64,000 nucleotides of DNA from Providencia zhijiangensis (GTDB lineage Bacteria; Pseudomonadota; Gammaproteobacteria; Enterobacterales; Enterobacteriaceae). The notes beneath the pieces were generated by a model that saw only the letters and a list, made by a program, of their open reading frames with translations, had not been told where the DNA came from and did not search any database. Shown here in pieces: positions 36,000 through 44,456 of this stretch (position 1 is its first letter; each line of letters opens with the position of its first letter). A program made the position numbers and the translations under genes. The stretch lies in assembly GCF_030315915.2 (NCBI RefSeq), contig NZ_CP135990.1:2790001-2854000 (forward strand), written 5' to 3'.

Positions 36000-36040
36000 G
36001 TTCATTATCAATTAAGTTTATTTTTAATTGAAAACAAAAA

Positions 36041-36072
36041 AGCCGTAACTGATTAACGTTACGGCTTTTTTT
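36041..36072. terminator. Bidirectional terminator between ybaL and the DUF1937 gene
   Basis: AGCCGTAAC / GTTACGGCT stem (36041-36049 / 36058-36066) with T-runs on both strands, between convergent genes. Confidence 0.88.
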
Positions 36073-36073
36073 A

Positions 36074-36427
36074 TTATGAATTCAGCATTTTTTCAGCAAA
36101 TTCACTGTCAGTCCACACAGGTAAACCTTTATCTTTGAAGAATTGAATTTCTGCGGCAACACCACCGCTTTTTTCCCATCCCGCCAGCGTCAGAACAATC
36201 AAACCATCACAACGCTTTAAAAACTCCATATCAATCTCTGACCATGCCACTTTTTGCCCTTGAGAGGCTAAGTACTGGTTGATTGGATGAGTCATAGTAA
36301 TTTGGCTATAAGTTGCAATTCCTTTAAGCGCTAATTCCGCGGCATATTGGGTACAAGCTTGGAAACGCATTTCCACAACATTACTATCAGGATCAGAGTA
36401 TGGGCACGCAATAAAATAGAGTTTCAT
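36074..36427 (-). CDS. DUF1937-type small protein (nucleoside 2-deoxyribosyltransferase-like fold)
   Basis: This 117-residue cytosolic protein has YFIACPYSDPDSNVVEMRFQ, then ITMTHPINQYL, EIDMEFLKRCDGLIVLTLAG and WEKSGGVAAEIQFFKDKGLP. The pattern (Tyr-Ser-Asp start, central cRCDGLIVL strand, SxGvxxEI helix) fits DUF1937/PF09152 and recalls 2'-deoxyribosyltransferases such as those acting on deoxynucleotides. The substrate is unknown. It is a single gene between ybaL and the accessory catabolic cluster, with no operon partner. Confidence 0.75.
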   Translation of the reverse strand: MKLYFIACPYSDPDSNVVEMRFQACTQYAAELALKGIATYSQITMTHPINQYLASQGQKVAWSEIDMEFLKRCDGLIVLTLAGWEKSGGVAAEIQFFKDKGLPVWTDSEFAEKMLNS

Positions 36428-36541
36428 TTTAATTCCTAGTGTCGTATTTAACGAATTTTAAGCAAAGTAATCCTATGAAAAATAAATGAATTATTCTCCA
36501 TAGGGTATAAATTAAATGAGTAATACTTTGATTTTTATGGC

Positions 36542-37318
36542 TTACAGAATATCTGCAATAATAATTTTGGTTTTCGGGCGCTTTTTATTTTCAGCTAATT
36601 TAAAGTCTTTAGTGGTAGTAATGAGATAATCGATATTCTCCCATCCTGCCACAAAATTAATCGCATGCTTATGGGCTTTTGTTCCATCAGCTAACACCAT
36701 CAGCTTATCGCTATTTTCCTGCATTTTTTGCGCAATGGCTGCCTCATCAACGTGTTGATCCATTACACCATGCTGAGGATGAAAAGCACCAGCGCCGATA
36801 ACCGCATAATCCGCGAAAAATTCCGTAATATTCTTTAATGCGATTGCGCCTAAGCAGGCATTTTGTGCCGCATTAAATTGCCCACCAATCAAAATCGTTT
36901 CGATGGTCGGGTTTTCCTGCAATGTGCTCGCTAACAACGGTGAGTTTGTTATCACCGTAATATTATCAATCGACTTAATGCGTTGGCTAAACTCAAAGGT
37001 CGTCGTACCAAAATCAATAAACAGTGTGTCTCCGGGCTTAATTAATTCCGCTGCTTTTGCTGCTATCGCTTTCTTTTCATCAACAGCAGCTTGCGCTCGT
37101 TCTGTAAAATTACGCTCAAATTTGGACTGAATATTGACAGCCCCACCGTGAACTTTCTTTAATAATTTTTGAGTTTCAAGCTTACTCAGATCACGGCGGA
37201 TAGTTTCTTGCGCCACATTAAAATGCGTTGCAAGCTCCTGTACATACACCTGACCTTGAGTCGATAACATCTCAATGATGGTTTGGTGTCGTACTTTTGA
37301 GGAGCGTCCCTCACACAT
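36542..37318 (-). CDS. DeoR/GlpR-family transcriptional repressor of the accessory cluster
   Basis: This 258-residue protein has an N-terminal DeoR HTH (RHQTIIEMLSTQGQVYVQEL, ETIRRDLSKLE, KVHGGAV). The C-terminal sugar-phosphate sensor domain has DTLFIDFGTTTFEFSQRI, ITNSPLLASTL, LIGGQFN and LMVLADGTKAHKHA. DeoR proteins sense phosphorylated intermediates. It is the last gene of the minus-strand operon, 35 nt after the GlpB-like gene, so it is probably autoregulated and controls the divergent promoter region at 39981-40222. The ligand is unknown, and a product of the adjacent kinase is the obvious guess. Confidence 0.88.
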   Translation of the reverse strand: MCEGRSSKVRHQTIIEMLSTQGQVYVQELATHFNVAQETIRRDLSKLETQKLLKKVHGGAVNIQSKFERNFTERAQAAVDEKKAIAAKAAELIKPGDTLFIDFGTTTFEFSQRIKSIDNITVITNSPLLASTLQENPTIETILIGGQFNAAQNACLGAIALKNITEFFADYAVIGAGAFHPQHGVMDQHVDEAAIAQKMQENSDKLMVLADGTKAHKHAINFVAGWENIDYLITTTKDFKLAENKKRPKTKIIIADIL

Positions 37319-37353
37319 AGTTTAATCCTTCTGACCATTTAACATTTCCAGCA

Positions 37354-38583
37354 CTATACAACAGTGACAGTAATTTCAGTAGCACTCGCTTGGATTTTTG
37401 TTAAATCGATATTTTTCAGCAAAATACGACGAGTCGGTAAGCAGCGACGACGCTTTTCATACAGCACGGTATTGCCCGCCATCACACGGATTGTTCCCGT
37501 TATTGCCGTGTTGACTTGAATGTTGAAATCCACATTTTTCGCCGTATTTTCGGACATATTAATACATGCAGGTACTGTAAAATGAATTGGCTCAGCAAAT
37601 CGAACCGGCAATCTATTTCCTTGCTGTACATCCATTTGATGATGATTAGCTAATAAATCATCCGCAATATACCCGCCGGTGATCACCCCTTCTTGATAGC
37701 ACTGATCCCCCATATCCGCAGGATGTAGCATGTTACCCGCCGCGTAATAGCTGCCATCCGAACAGCGGCTACGCTGGTCAGTGACGGGTTTGCCTGTATT
37801 GGCCTCAAAATTCAGGTGGCTTTTACGAATTAACGTATTTTCACCCACAAAGCCCCCGGTGAAAATCACAGAGTCGCACTCAATTTTGCGTATTTGTCCT
37901 GCGGTTTCCACCATCACATATTCCACGCGCTCTAACCCACCAATTTCCGTAATTTTGCTATTCACATACACTGGCGTTCCCATGGCTTTAGCAAACAATG
38001 AGGCAGGTTTGAATGCCAGAATTCGTTCGCCGCTTTCAATCATGGCTTTGGCTTTTACGCCCGCATTTTTTAATGTCCATAATGCGGAGAAACTGACTAA
38101 CTCGCTACCAACGATCACCGGGTTTAAACACGGTTTTTGCCCTTTTAAATAGACAAATTGCTGCAGTGCACCCGCTGTTAAAATACCTTGAGGACGTAAG
38201 CCTGACACCAATCGAGGATGACGTGGAGTTTCTCGAACGCCTGTGGCAATCAAAATACGCTTACCGCGCATTTCAACCACCCCATCTGGTGTTGTGACTG
38301 TTAAAGTGCCATTAGGTTGTAATTGCGTCACAGTGCAACGCGTTAGTATTGGTGTATCGCCCAAGTCTTTAACAATTTTTTCCGCAAACTGGTTGCCTTT
38401 CATTGGGCGTTTGAATACTAACAAACCGAAAGTGGGATGTTGGCAATGACGAGGGACACCACCCGCGTGGGCTTCACGCTCTAAAATCGCAATATTGTGA
38501 ATACCACGGCGACGCAATGTTTGTGCTGCCGCGATACCTGCCGGCCCTGAGCCAATAATGATCACATCGTAATTTAAGCTCAT
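37354..38583 (-). CDS. FAD/NAD-dependent oxidoreductase subunit, GlpB/HcnB-like
   Basis: This 409-residue flavoprotein has an N-terminal FAD-binding dinucleotide fold, DVIIIGSGPAGIAAAQTLRR, with GGVPRHCQHPTFG just after. The central NAD-type motif is LIATGVRETPRHPRLVSGLR and the late FAD motif is GSYYAAGNMLHPADMGDQCY. The C-terminal ~75 residues form an extra beta-rich domain. It overlaps the upstream dehydrogenase gene by 4 nt (ATGA). Similar two-gene sets near glycerol kinase exist in other bacteria, where the DAO protein oxidises glycerol-3-phosphate and this one handles electrons. A membrane Fe-S subunit (GlpC-like) is absent. Confidence 0.82.
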   Translation of the reverse strand: MSLNYDVIIIGSGPAGIAAAQTLRRRGIHNIAILEREAHAGGVPRHCQHPTFGLLVFKRPMKGNQFAEKIVKDLGDTPILTRCTVTQLQPNGTLTVTTPDGVVEMRGKRILIATGVRETPRHPRLVSGLRPQGILTAGALQQFVYLKGQKPCLNPVIVGSELVSFSALWTLKNAGVKAKAMIESGERILAFKPASLFAKAMGTPVYVNSKITEIGGLERVEYVMVETAGQIRKIECDSVIFTGGFVGENTLIRKSHLNFEANTGKPVTDQRSRCSDGSYYAAGNMLHPADMGDQCYQEGVITGGYIADDLLANHHQMDVQQGNRLPVRFAEPIHFTVPACINMSENTAKNVDFNIQVNTAITGTIRVMAGNTVLYEKRRRCLPTRRILLKNIDLTKIQASATEITVTVV

Positions 38584-39980
38584 TTCACTGCCTCCATCGC
38601 TAAGGTATTGTCAAAGCGGTCGTTAATAATTTCAGCGACCTGACTACTACAATAAAAACCGTTGCAACGCCCCATCATGACGCGAGTTCGACGACGAAGT
38701 GCACCTAAACATTCTGGTGGAATGTCAGAATCAAACGCGGCTTCAATTTCTCGTTGAGTCACTAACTCACAGTGGCACACAATGCCGCCATTATTTTTAC
38801 ATTGGTAATCACGCTCATCATATTCAGAGAGCATCGGCATCTTAGGCCAAATTAATTCAGTTGGCGGTGATAGCTCAAATAATGCGTCAAAATTCTCTTG
38901 GTAAAGTTTCCCTAAGTGATTGGCGACCCCCAACGCTGCCGTTAAGCCCGTTGAACGAATTCCCCCAGCACATATCCACTGCCTTTCGGGGTAATCATTA
39001 ATTCGATAATATTTTTCTTCCGTGGCGGGACGTAATCCCGCATAGGTGGCCGTCACACTGTAATTATGCAGTGATGGCAACATCCGTGAGCCTTGGTCGA
39101 TTAAATCTTGCAAAACCTCTTGCTTCACTTCCGCTTTCCAGCGGTCTTGCTGTTCTTCCGCTGTTGGGCCTAACAGTAAATTACCGAAAATGGTTTTCGA
39201 TAACAGAACACCTTTAGTAATCGCTGTGGGTACAGGCAAAATGATCGCATTGATATCGGCCGCAGCCACTTTGTCGTATACCAAAAACTGACCTTTGCGC
39301 GGTTTAATTTCGAATGGTGATGGGTGGCAAATCGATTCCACAATATCCCCATTAATACCGGCACAGTTAATCACTAATCGGGCAGAAAATTCACCTTTTG
39401 ATGTGGATAATGTCCAAATTCCCGCATTTAGCTCACCCGCAGTCACTTCACAGTGGAATTGATATTCTGCACCGTGCTTCACGGCTTGAGTTAAATACGC
39501 CAGCGGCGTGCTCCATGGGTCAATCACCGATTCCCCCGGAACCTCAACCGCTGCCAGCGCACCTTCAGCCAAATGGGGCTCTCGACGATAAAGCTCTTCT
39601 TTATCTATCATGCCCACATCCATGACGTTGTTAGTGTGTGCTTGCTCTACAATGCCCGGCAACTTATTGAGCTGCTCTTCGTTCCAAGCCACGACTAACG
39701 CGCCAGTTTTGAGTAACGGCAAGTTCATTTTTTCTCTAATATCAATGAATTCCTGATACCCATCTTGCATGCATTCCAATTCTAATGTCCCTGGTGTGGC
39801 ATCAAAACCGGTATGTAACAACGCGCTATTTGCTTTGCTTGCTCCTGATAAAATATCGCCACCACGCTCTAACAGCAGTGTTTTAGCGCCCATCAATGTG
39901 AATTTTCGGGTCACTGCACAGCCAATGACACCCCCACCGATGACAATGACATCCCACATTTTTTTATTATTAGCATTCAT
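38580..39980 (-). CDS. GlpA-like FAD-dependent dehydrogenase with C-terminal [2Fe-2S]/BFD domain
   Basis: This 466-residue DAO-family flavoprotein starts MWDVIVIGGGVIGCAVTRKF. It has the GlpA/GlpD signature GASKANSALLHTGFD, the substrate/FAD region TYAGLRPATEEKYYRIND and CAGGIRSTGLTAALGVANH. The C-terminal BFD-like domain has four cysteines, IVCHCE and RCNGFYC, likely a [2Fe-2S] site. This is the architecture of GlpA-type sn-glycerol-3-phosphate dehydrogenases, but neighbours suggest a different phosphorylated polyol or amino alcohol. ATG 39980 has AAGGA upstream. An upstream frame to 40070 adds 30 hydrophobic residues and is unlikely. Confidence 0.85.
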   Translation of the reverse strand: MNANNKKMWDVIVIGGGVIGCAVTRKFTLMGAKTLLLERGGDILSGASKANSALLHTGFDATPGTLELECMQDGYQEFIDIREKMNLPLLKTGALVVAWNEEQLNKLPGIVEQAHTNNVMDVGMIDKEELYRREPHLAEGALAAVEVPGESVIDPWSTPLAYLTQAVKHGAEYQFHCEVTAGELNAGIWTLSTSKGEFSARLVINCAGINGDIVESICHPSPFEIKPRKGQFLVYDKVAAADINAIILPVPTAITKGVLLSKTIFGNLLLGPTAEEQQDRWKAEVKQEVLQDLIDQGSRMLPSLHNYSVTATYAGLRPATEEKYYRINDYPERQWICAGGIRSTGLTAALGVANHLGKLYQENFDALFELSPPTELIWPKMPMLSEYDERDYQCKNNGGIVCHCELVTQREIEAAFDSDIPPECLGALRRRTRVMMGRCNGFYCSSQVAEIINDRFDNTLAMEAVK

Positions 39981-40080
39981 GGCTGAAATCCTTAATATAA
40001 AACTTGGACACATAAAACCACATAATTCCCACAACCACAACACATAAAACAACACAAACCACAATAACACTCCAAAAACT

Positions 40081-40135
40081 TCTCACATTGTTATCTTATT
40101 GTGACAGTTCTCACATTCACAGAAGTTATTGTGAG
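40081..40135. promoter_or_regulatory. Divergent control region: repeated operator half-sites and a CRP-type site
   Basis: TCTCACATT at 40081 and 40109 is each followed by an inverted partner TTATTGTGA (ending 40104 and 40134), giving two tandem composite palindromes. The middle two half-sites form TGTGA-CAGTTC-TCACA (40100-40115), a perfect CRP core. The array lies between the two divergent transcription units of the accessory cluster. This suggests repression by the DeoR-type protein and activation by CRP. Confidence 0.65.
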
Positions 40136-40222
40136 TTTTTTGTGGATTTTATTTCCGATTAAACGATAGTAAGCAAAAAAACAAACCTATTTACAACATT
40201 TATAACACTGGGAAATTCAGCG

Positions 40223-41662
40223 ATGCTCAATCAACGTTATGCCGCTATCGATCAGGGAACAACGGGAACCCGGGTCGTCGTCTTTGAAGAAGGCGGCCAT
40301 TACTATTCCCCGATGAGTATTCCACACAAGCAAATCACCTTAAACAGTGGTTGGGTTGAGCACGATCCTGAAGAGATCCTAACGAACATCATTAAGTGTC
40401 TGAATAGTTGTGAAGTCGTTGATGCTATTGGTATTTGTCACCAAGGCGAAAGTATTGTTGCGTGGGATGCTCAGACTAAGCGCCCCCTTTATAACGCAAT
40501 TGTTTGGCAAGATCTGCGTACTGAAAAAACCATCCAGCAACTTAAAGAGGCGGGACTTGAGCCGCTTGTCCAAGCAAAGTCGGGGCTGCCCTTAGATCCT
40601 TATTTCTCGGCCAGCAAAATGGGATGGATTTTGGAGAATGTGGTGGGGGCCAAATCCCTTGCGGATAAAAATCGTCTACGCATAGGCACTATGGATGCAT
40701 TTTTCCTTGATCGTTTATGCGATGTTTTTGTGACGGATTATAACTCCGCATCACGTACCTCTTTACTCAACATTCATACGCTAGAGTGGGATCCACAGCT
40801 GTGTGAGATTTTTGGTGTACCAATCCACTGCTTGCCACCACTGCGCGACAATATTGGTGACTTTGGCTCCGTCAATCTCGACGGGCATCTCACGCCAGTC
40901 ACCGCGATTATTGTCGACCAATTTGCAGGAACCTTTGGCCATGGTTGTCGCCAAAAAGGGGATGCCAAGATTACCTTTGGTACTGGCGCATTTTTGCAAG
41001 CCTTGACGGGAAGCTATATCCCACAAACTCATCAAAGCGGATTATTACCCACACTTTGCTGGAAATTTCCAGGAGAAGCCCCTGTTTTCGGTTTAGATGG
41101 TGGTGTGTATAACGCCGCCTCGGCAATCAACTGGGCACGTAAAATCGGTCTATTTGAGGATTTTGATGAGCTTTCAGATTTTCGCGATGAGCCCGCGATT
41201 AAACGTGGTTTAGCGTTTGTACCTGCACTTTCAGGCTTAGGCTGCCCTTATTGGGATCGCAGCGCTGCTGGCTTATGGGCGGGACTCTCATTAGATACCG
41301 ATAAGAAAGATATGATGCAGTCGGTCTTAGAAGGAATCGCCGCCCGCTCCGCCGAAGTTATTTTCACAATGGAGAAAATCTCTCCATTAGGTCAGTCCAT
41401 TTCAGTCGATGGAGGGTTATCGTCAAATCAGTACTTTAAGCAGTTTTTAGCTAATTTATTACAAAAAAATATTGAAGCACCAGCAAATCGTGAAGTCACA
41501 GCACTCGGGGCTGCCTTGCTTGCTCGTAAAGGTTTGGGAATAAGCCATGAAATGGCGATACGACGCAATACTAGCGTCACACGCCCTGATGGAACCAACA
41601 TGCAAGGTGTAATGGAACAGTATCGCGACATTATTGCCCGTTCTCGCCAGCTCAGAAATTAA
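40223..41662 (+). CDS. FGGY-family carbohydrate kinase, glycerol kinase-like
   Basis: This 479-residue kinase transfers phosphate from ATP to a polyol. The N-terminal domain is RYAAIDQGTTGTRVVVFEE; other GlpK-like blocks are GWVEHDPEEI, NAIVWQDLRTEK, DPYFSASKMGWILE and DYNSASRTSLLNIHTLEWD. The C-terminal nucleotide site is KITFGTGAFLQAL, ISVDGGLSSNQYFKQF and EVTALGAALLA. Of the E. coli GlpK glycerol ligands, Glu84, Trp103, Tyr135, Asp245 and Gln246 have counterparts (Glu76, Trp95, Tyr127, Asp232, Gln233). Arg83 is replaced by Gly75 in ICHQGESIVAW. This hints at a bulkier or different substrate. It lies 35 nt upstream of the EutH-like permease and is cotranscribed with it. Confidence 0.88.
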   Translation: MLNQRYAAIDQGTTGTRVVVFEEGGHYYSPMSIPHKQITLNSGWVEHDPEEILTNIIKCLNSCEVVDAIGICHQGESIVAWDAQTKRPLYNAIVWQDLRTEKTIQQLKEAGLEPLVQAKSGLPLDPYFSASKMGWILENVVGAKSLADKNRLRIGTMDAFFLDRLCDVFVTDYNSASRTSLLNIHTLEWDPQLCEIFGVPIHCLPPLRDNIGDFGSVNLDGHLTPVTAIIVDQFAGTFGHGCRQKGDAKITFGTGAFLQALTGSYIPQTHQSGLLPTLCWKFPGEAPVFGLDGGVYNAASAINWARKIGLFEDFDELSDFRDEPAIKRGLAFVPALSGLGCPYWDRSAAGLWAGLSLDTDKKDMMQSVLEGIAARSAEVIFTMEKISPLGQSISVDGGLSSNQYFKQFLANLLQKNIEAPANREVTALGAALLARKGLGISHEMAIRRNTSVTRPDGTNMQGVMEQYRDIIARSRQLRN

Positions 41663-41697
41663 TTCTTCCAACAATAAAAAAGAAAGGAAACCCTACT

Positions 41698-42948
41698 ATG
41701 GCCGAATTCGGAAACTATATTATCTACTTAATCATGTGCGGTGCCGTGATTGGTGCCGTTGCATCGATTGTCAGGCCTGCCAGCGACCTCGGAAAAGAGT
41801 TTGTAAACGGTATTTTTTCTATTGGTCCCGTGTTTCTCGCTCAAGCTGGGATCATGGCAGCCGTTCCGCTACTTTCACAATTAATATCTTACATCCTAGG
41901 GCCAGTATTTAGCTCAGTAGGCTCAGATGTCTCCATTGCAGCGCTGTCTATTATCGCTGTGGATATGGGCGGATATCAGTTAGCCGATGCCTTAACTACA
42001 AATCGCGATATGTGGATCACCGCGATGTTGATCGGTTATACCTCTGGAGCAACCATTGTTTATCTGATCCCTGTTGGTTTAACGATGTTAAACCGTAAAG
42101 ATCACAAATATTTAGCCTTAGGGGCAATGGCAGGATTGATCTCAATCCCATTCGGGGTACTGGCTTCATTGCTGTTGATCACACTCAATAATATCCCGGT
42201 TCGCGATATTATTTCGACGAACTCCCCCGCCACGCATCAACTCACCCTTGATTTCTTGACGATGCTGCAATATTTAATGCCGCTATTCGTTTTCTGTTTC
42301 TTGCTGGCAGCGGGCTTAAAATATCGTCCAATGTTAATGGTTACGGGCTTTTTGATCTTCGGTAAGATCATGGATGCATTCGTAAAATTAGTATTAGCCT
42401 TCTCCATTGTGGAACATTTTACCGGCGTATTTAGTAAAGTCTTTGGGGCTTGGGGATTCGATCCGTTATTTGCCGATCAAAATGAATTATTCCGTGCGAT
42501 CGAGATTGCAGGTTATATCGGGATCATGCTCGCAGGTACATTCCCTATCTGTTACCTGTTCCAACGCTACTGCAAACCGTTAGTCAGCGCACTCAGCCGT
42601 CGATTAAAGCTGAGCGATACAGGTTCACTGGGTTTCATCATGGTGATGGCAAATATCATTGCAACTTACCACTTATTCAAAGAAATGCGTGCAAGGGATA
42701 AAGTATTGTGCGTGGCCTTTGGGGTCTGTGCTCAAGCGACGATTGGCGACCACTTAGCCTTTACCGCAAACTTCCAACCAACATTGGTACTACCAATCCT
42801 GTTAGGTAAATTAGTGGGTGGTTTCTTAGCGGTATTTATTGCGATTAAAATCTCTGTTCCACAAGCTATGCGCTATGAACAAGAAGATGAAAAAGCCGTT
42901 GAGGCTGTTAAAGCTGAGCACCCTGCGGGGATCGCCAAAGAAGCTTAA
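41698..42948 (+). CDS. EutH-like amino alcohol/polyol permease
   Basis: This 416-residue integral membrane protein (about 10-11 helices) matches the EutH family. Features include GAVASIVRPASDLGKEFVNG, FLAQAGIMAAVPLLSQLISY, VDMGGYQLADALTTNRDMWI, GYTSGATIVYLIPVGL and VCAQATIGDHLAFTANFQPT. EutH imports ethanolamine in eut operons. No eut genes are present here and the partners are a GlpK-like kinase and GlpAB-like dehydrogenases, so the substrate may be a polyol or amino alcohol other than ethanolamine. An AAAGGAAA site lies upstream of ATG 41698. A terminator follows. Confidence 0.85.
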   Translation: MAEFGNYIIYLIMCGAVIGAVASIVRPASDLGKEFVNGIFSIGPVFLAQAGIMAAVPLLSQLISYILGPVFSSVGSDVSIAALSIIAVDMGGYQLADALTTNRDMWITAMLIGYTSGATIVYLIPVGLTMLNRKDHKYLALGAMAGLISIPFGVLASLLLITLNNIPVRDIISTNSPATHQLTLDFLTMLQYLMPLFVFCFLLAAGLKYRPMLMVTGFLIFGKIMDAFVKLVLAFSIVEHFTGVFSKVFGAWGFDPLFADQNELFRAIEIAGYIGIMLAGTFPICYLFQRYCKPLVSALSRRLKLSDTGSLGFIMVMANIIATYHLFKEMRARDKVLCVAFGVCAQATIGDHLAFTANFQPTLVLPILLGKLVGGFLAVFIAIKISVPQAMRYEQEDEKAVEAVKAEHPAGIAKEA

Positions 42949-42970
42949 TCGTTCTCATCATGATAAAAAC

Positions 42971-42997
42971 AAAAACACCTCATTCGAGGTGTTTTTT
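42971..42997. terminator. Bidirectional terminator between the EutH-like gene and gsk
   Basis: ACACCTC / GAGGTGT stem (42975-42981 / 42986-42992) flanked by A- and T-runs on both sides. Confidence 0.88.
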
Positions 42998-43034
42998 ATT
43001 TCTGTGTTATTTATTTCTAACTACCAACTTCAAG

Positions 43035-44348
43035 TTAGCGATCCCAATAGGACTCTTCTAAGCTATCTTCTTTTTCTGGTAGCCCGCGGGTTAAGCGCGG
43101 TGAATGCTGAGAAAGAACTTGATAACTCACACGGTTCGCATACTTACACACCTGCGCCAGCGAGGAGTAAGTGAGATATTGGCGTTCGTGCTTACTGGAA
43201 TTCGGCACATTTGAACGGTGATAAGAGTTCGCCGTAATATCATGCAGTAACGCAGATAACGCCCCATCACCCGCGCCATTGGTGTTCATGATTTTTTCGG
43301 GGCCACCCATATAAGGTTCAATATGAGAGAAAATTCGACGAGGTTGTTTGCAATCTTGCATACGCATCGCGCGGCTAAATTCATACAGATTAAATTCAGC
43401 AATGGCTCCCGGCAGTAGTGGGTGCTGAGTTTTACGTTTATATTCTTCTTCTGTAAAACCTGCCATATACAGCCCTGAAGGCCCTGCGGTACATAAAACA
43501 AGGTCAACCCAATCCAGCGCCATATTAGATGCCAATAGGGGATCGCTAAAGCCGGTTAATTCTAAGGCCTCATCTTCGTTCATGGCGACCACGGAGACAT
43601 GATCTTTAAGGAAATCACGCCAGAATTGCGGGTCTTGAGCGATAACAAACTTGGTTCCCAATGTCAGTACCACGGGAACATTATGTTTTTTCGCATAATG
43701 GATAGCTTGCATCGTCGCATCCGGCATGGTTTCCCCCGGCTTGCAACGCACTAAATAAGCCGTTAATACCAGCGCTGATGCGCCTGCGATAATCTCTTCA
43801 GGAATGCTATCGGGGTGTAAGCGGTTCATATGCCCCGGGCTAATCGCAAACGTACGTTCACCGTTATCAGTCACGAGCGTAAAACAACGCCCGATAGGGC
43901 CATCTACCCCTTGTAGGTAGTTTAGATCCATACGGCTTGAAGTATGGCAGAGGTAGCGATAAGCATAACTACCAATCTGAATATTGTTGCACATCGTGCC
44001 CAATAAGACGGAGCGGTCATCGGCTAAGACAGAGTAATTGTGAAGCGTATTTCCTATCGTACCGCCTGCAAACTCATGGGTGATCAGTTTCTTATCGGTG
44101 AGCTCTTTGTAGAGCGCTTCAGCCGCATCGTCTTCGATAACTAAAGAGTGACCTTTACTTAATTGATAACGTTCAATAAATTCATCATCAATTTTGGCTT
44201 CAATATCGACGAGCGTTTGGTCGATGCCCACAATATACGATTTGCAGTTTTCATCATCAGAGAGCATCTCTTTCATCGGTTGTAAAAGAGGATCTCTGAG
44301 AGAGACGGGAAAGTAATGTTTAGATTTGCGTTGACCGGGGAATTTCAT
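43035..44348 (-). CDS. gsk: Inosine-guanosine kinase
   Basis: Gsk phosphorylates guanosine and inosine in purine salvage. The 437-residue PfkB/ribokinase-family product matches E. coli Gsk closely: FPGQRKSKHYFPVSLRDPLL, VVGIDQTLVD-like VGIDQTLVDIEAKIDDEFIE, FAGGTIGNTLHNYSVLADD, and the catalytic ATP/anion-hole motif MNTNGAGDGALSALLHDI. It ends LEESYWDR. I chose ATG 44348 (MKFPGQRK) because it equals the E. coli start. An upstream frame to 44408 adds 20 residues. Confidence 0.97.
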   Translation of the reverse strand: MKFPGQRKSKHYFPVSLRDPLLQPMKEMLSDDENCKSYIVGIDQTLVDIEAKIDDEFIERYQLSKGHSLVIEDDAAEALYKELTDKKLITHEFAGGTIGNTLHNYSVLADDRSVLLGTMCNNIQIGSYAYRYLCHTSSRMDLNYLQGVDGPIGRCFTLVTDNGERTFAISPGHMNRLHPDSIPEEIIAGASALVLTAYLVRCKPGETMPDATMQAIHYAKKHNVPVVLTLGTKFVIAQDPQFWRDFLKDHVSVVAMNEDEALELTGFSDPLLASNMALDWVDLVLCTAGPSGLYMAGFTEEEYKRKTQHPLLPGAIAEFNLYEFSRAMRMQDCKQPRRIFSHIEPYMGGPEKIMNTNGAGDGALSALLHDITANSYHRSNVPNSSKHERQYLTYSSLAQVCKYANRVSYQVLSQHSPRLTRGLPEKEDSLEESYWDR

Positions 44349-44399
44349 ATTGGGAACATTAAAAAAGGAACATTTCCGTATTCTAACACGATAAAACAA

Positions 44400-44431
44400 A
44401 ACCGGCACCCTTCGATAAAAAGGTGCCGGTT
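44400..44431 (-). terminator. Terminator of the wzz/fepE-like gene
   Basis: AACCGGCACC / GGTGCCGGTT stem (44400-44409 / 44422-44431), followed on the minus strand by TTGTTTTATC. Confidence 0.85.
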
Positions 44432-44456
44432 AGGTATTTATAACGCTTTAGAGTGA

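Noticed and set aside
39981-40070. Extended N-terminus of the GlpA-like protein
   Set aside because: The extra 30 residues are hydrophobic and unlike the family start; a good ribosome site precedes ATG 39980.
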